A stretch of DNA of 64,000 nt, taken from positions 15,141,456 to 15,205,455 of the forward strand of contig NC_051095.1 in assembly GCF_901709675.1 (NCBI RefSeq). Reading direction: 5' to 3'. The translations under genes and the position numbers were made by a program. The stretch comes from Syngnathus acus (Eukaryota > Chordata > Actinopteri > Syngnathiformes > Syngnathidae). Shown piece by piece: positions 63,811 through 64,000 of this stretch. Below the pieces are notes generated by a model. That model saw nothing but the letters and a program-made list of their open reading frames with translations. It made no database searches and was not told the DNA's origin. Position 1 is the stretch's first letter. Every line of letters starts with the position of its first letter.

Positions 63811-64000
63811 GGGGCTGCGCAAATTGCATTCATTTCTATGGTGTACTGTAAGTTCCATGTGTGTTCATTTGGAGTTACGAAAATTACGTCAGCCCTTATG
63901 ATCTGAATACTTCAGAACAGCAAACAAGTAAGTCATTATCACTCATTTGCAAAGGTCACTCTTTACGACAAGTATTCTTGCATCTCCCGGTGGTTTTAGT
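63811..64000 (+). repeat. Start of a fourth macro-array unit, cut by the window end
   Basis: The 117-bp core at 63811-63927 and its flank match 48576 and 57460, so the array probably continues beyond 64,000. Confidence 0.85.

Noticed and set aside
37680-64000. CRISPR-like reading of the repeat arrays
   Set aside because: Repeat units are hundreds of bases or contiguous 31-bp minisatellite without unique spacers, and the genome is eukaryotic.

Overview
The window is vertebrate nuclear DNA and almost certainly from a teleost fish. It contains intron-rich orthologues of vertebrate genes with GT-AG introns, L2/Rex-type LINE 3' ends with (TGGA)n tails, Tc1/mariner-like MITEs, a tRNA-derived SINE and many short microsatellites. 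Nothing prokaryotic is present: no operons, CRISPR or Shine-Dalgarno sites.

Left half (1-33,800), ordinary genic DNA. Five genes can be rebuilt exon by exon. (1) A myozenin/calsarcin gene on the minus strand (784-4663) has its last exon beyond the left edge. (2) gucy1b2, soluble guanylate cyclase beta-2, lies on the plus strand (7728-16674) with 18 coding exons and 766 aa; its transition-state and base-pocket residues are altered. (3) A small single-pass membrane protein of unknown family lies on the minus strand (18681-19007). (4) An ARL3-like small GTPase lies on the minus strand (20725-23977) with 6 exons and 195 aa. (5) rgs14 lies on the plus strand (27318-33766) with 15 exons and 565 aa, and carries RGS, two Ras-binding and GoLoco domains. 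These genes share neither strand nor pathway in an operon-like sense. Myozenin (Z-disc and calcineurin), the cyclase (cGMP), ARL3 (lipidated-cargo release) and RGS14 (G-alpha-i signalling) are independent units.

Transition (33,800-37,650). After the rgs14 poly(A) signal come a ~100-bp tandem duplication, an (AT)36 tract, two ~543-bp tandem units, a hAT-like fragment with a TA-flanked MITE inside it, and a SINE.

Right part (37,650-64,000), a macro-array. A ~537-bp AT-rich unit is repeated in tandem, then becomes part of a much larger head-to-tail array of three complete units (8,409, 8,884 and 6,351 bp) plus the start of a fourth at the window end. Each large unit holds an AT-rich spacer with a CCCTG microsatellite, a LINE 3' end, a 4-6 kb GC- and CpG-rich minisatellite (31-bp core plus ~12-bp submodule), and one or two more ~540-bp units. 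Large open frames on both strands of the minisatellite are a side effect of a stop-free repeat and are not annotated as genes. The most unusual observation is that every complete ~540-bp unit, 13 in all, keeps an exon-like core of exactly 126 or 117 bp between a strong 3' splice-site signal and an intact GTAAGT donor. This suggests a spliced, probably non-coding, repeated-exon transcript unit.
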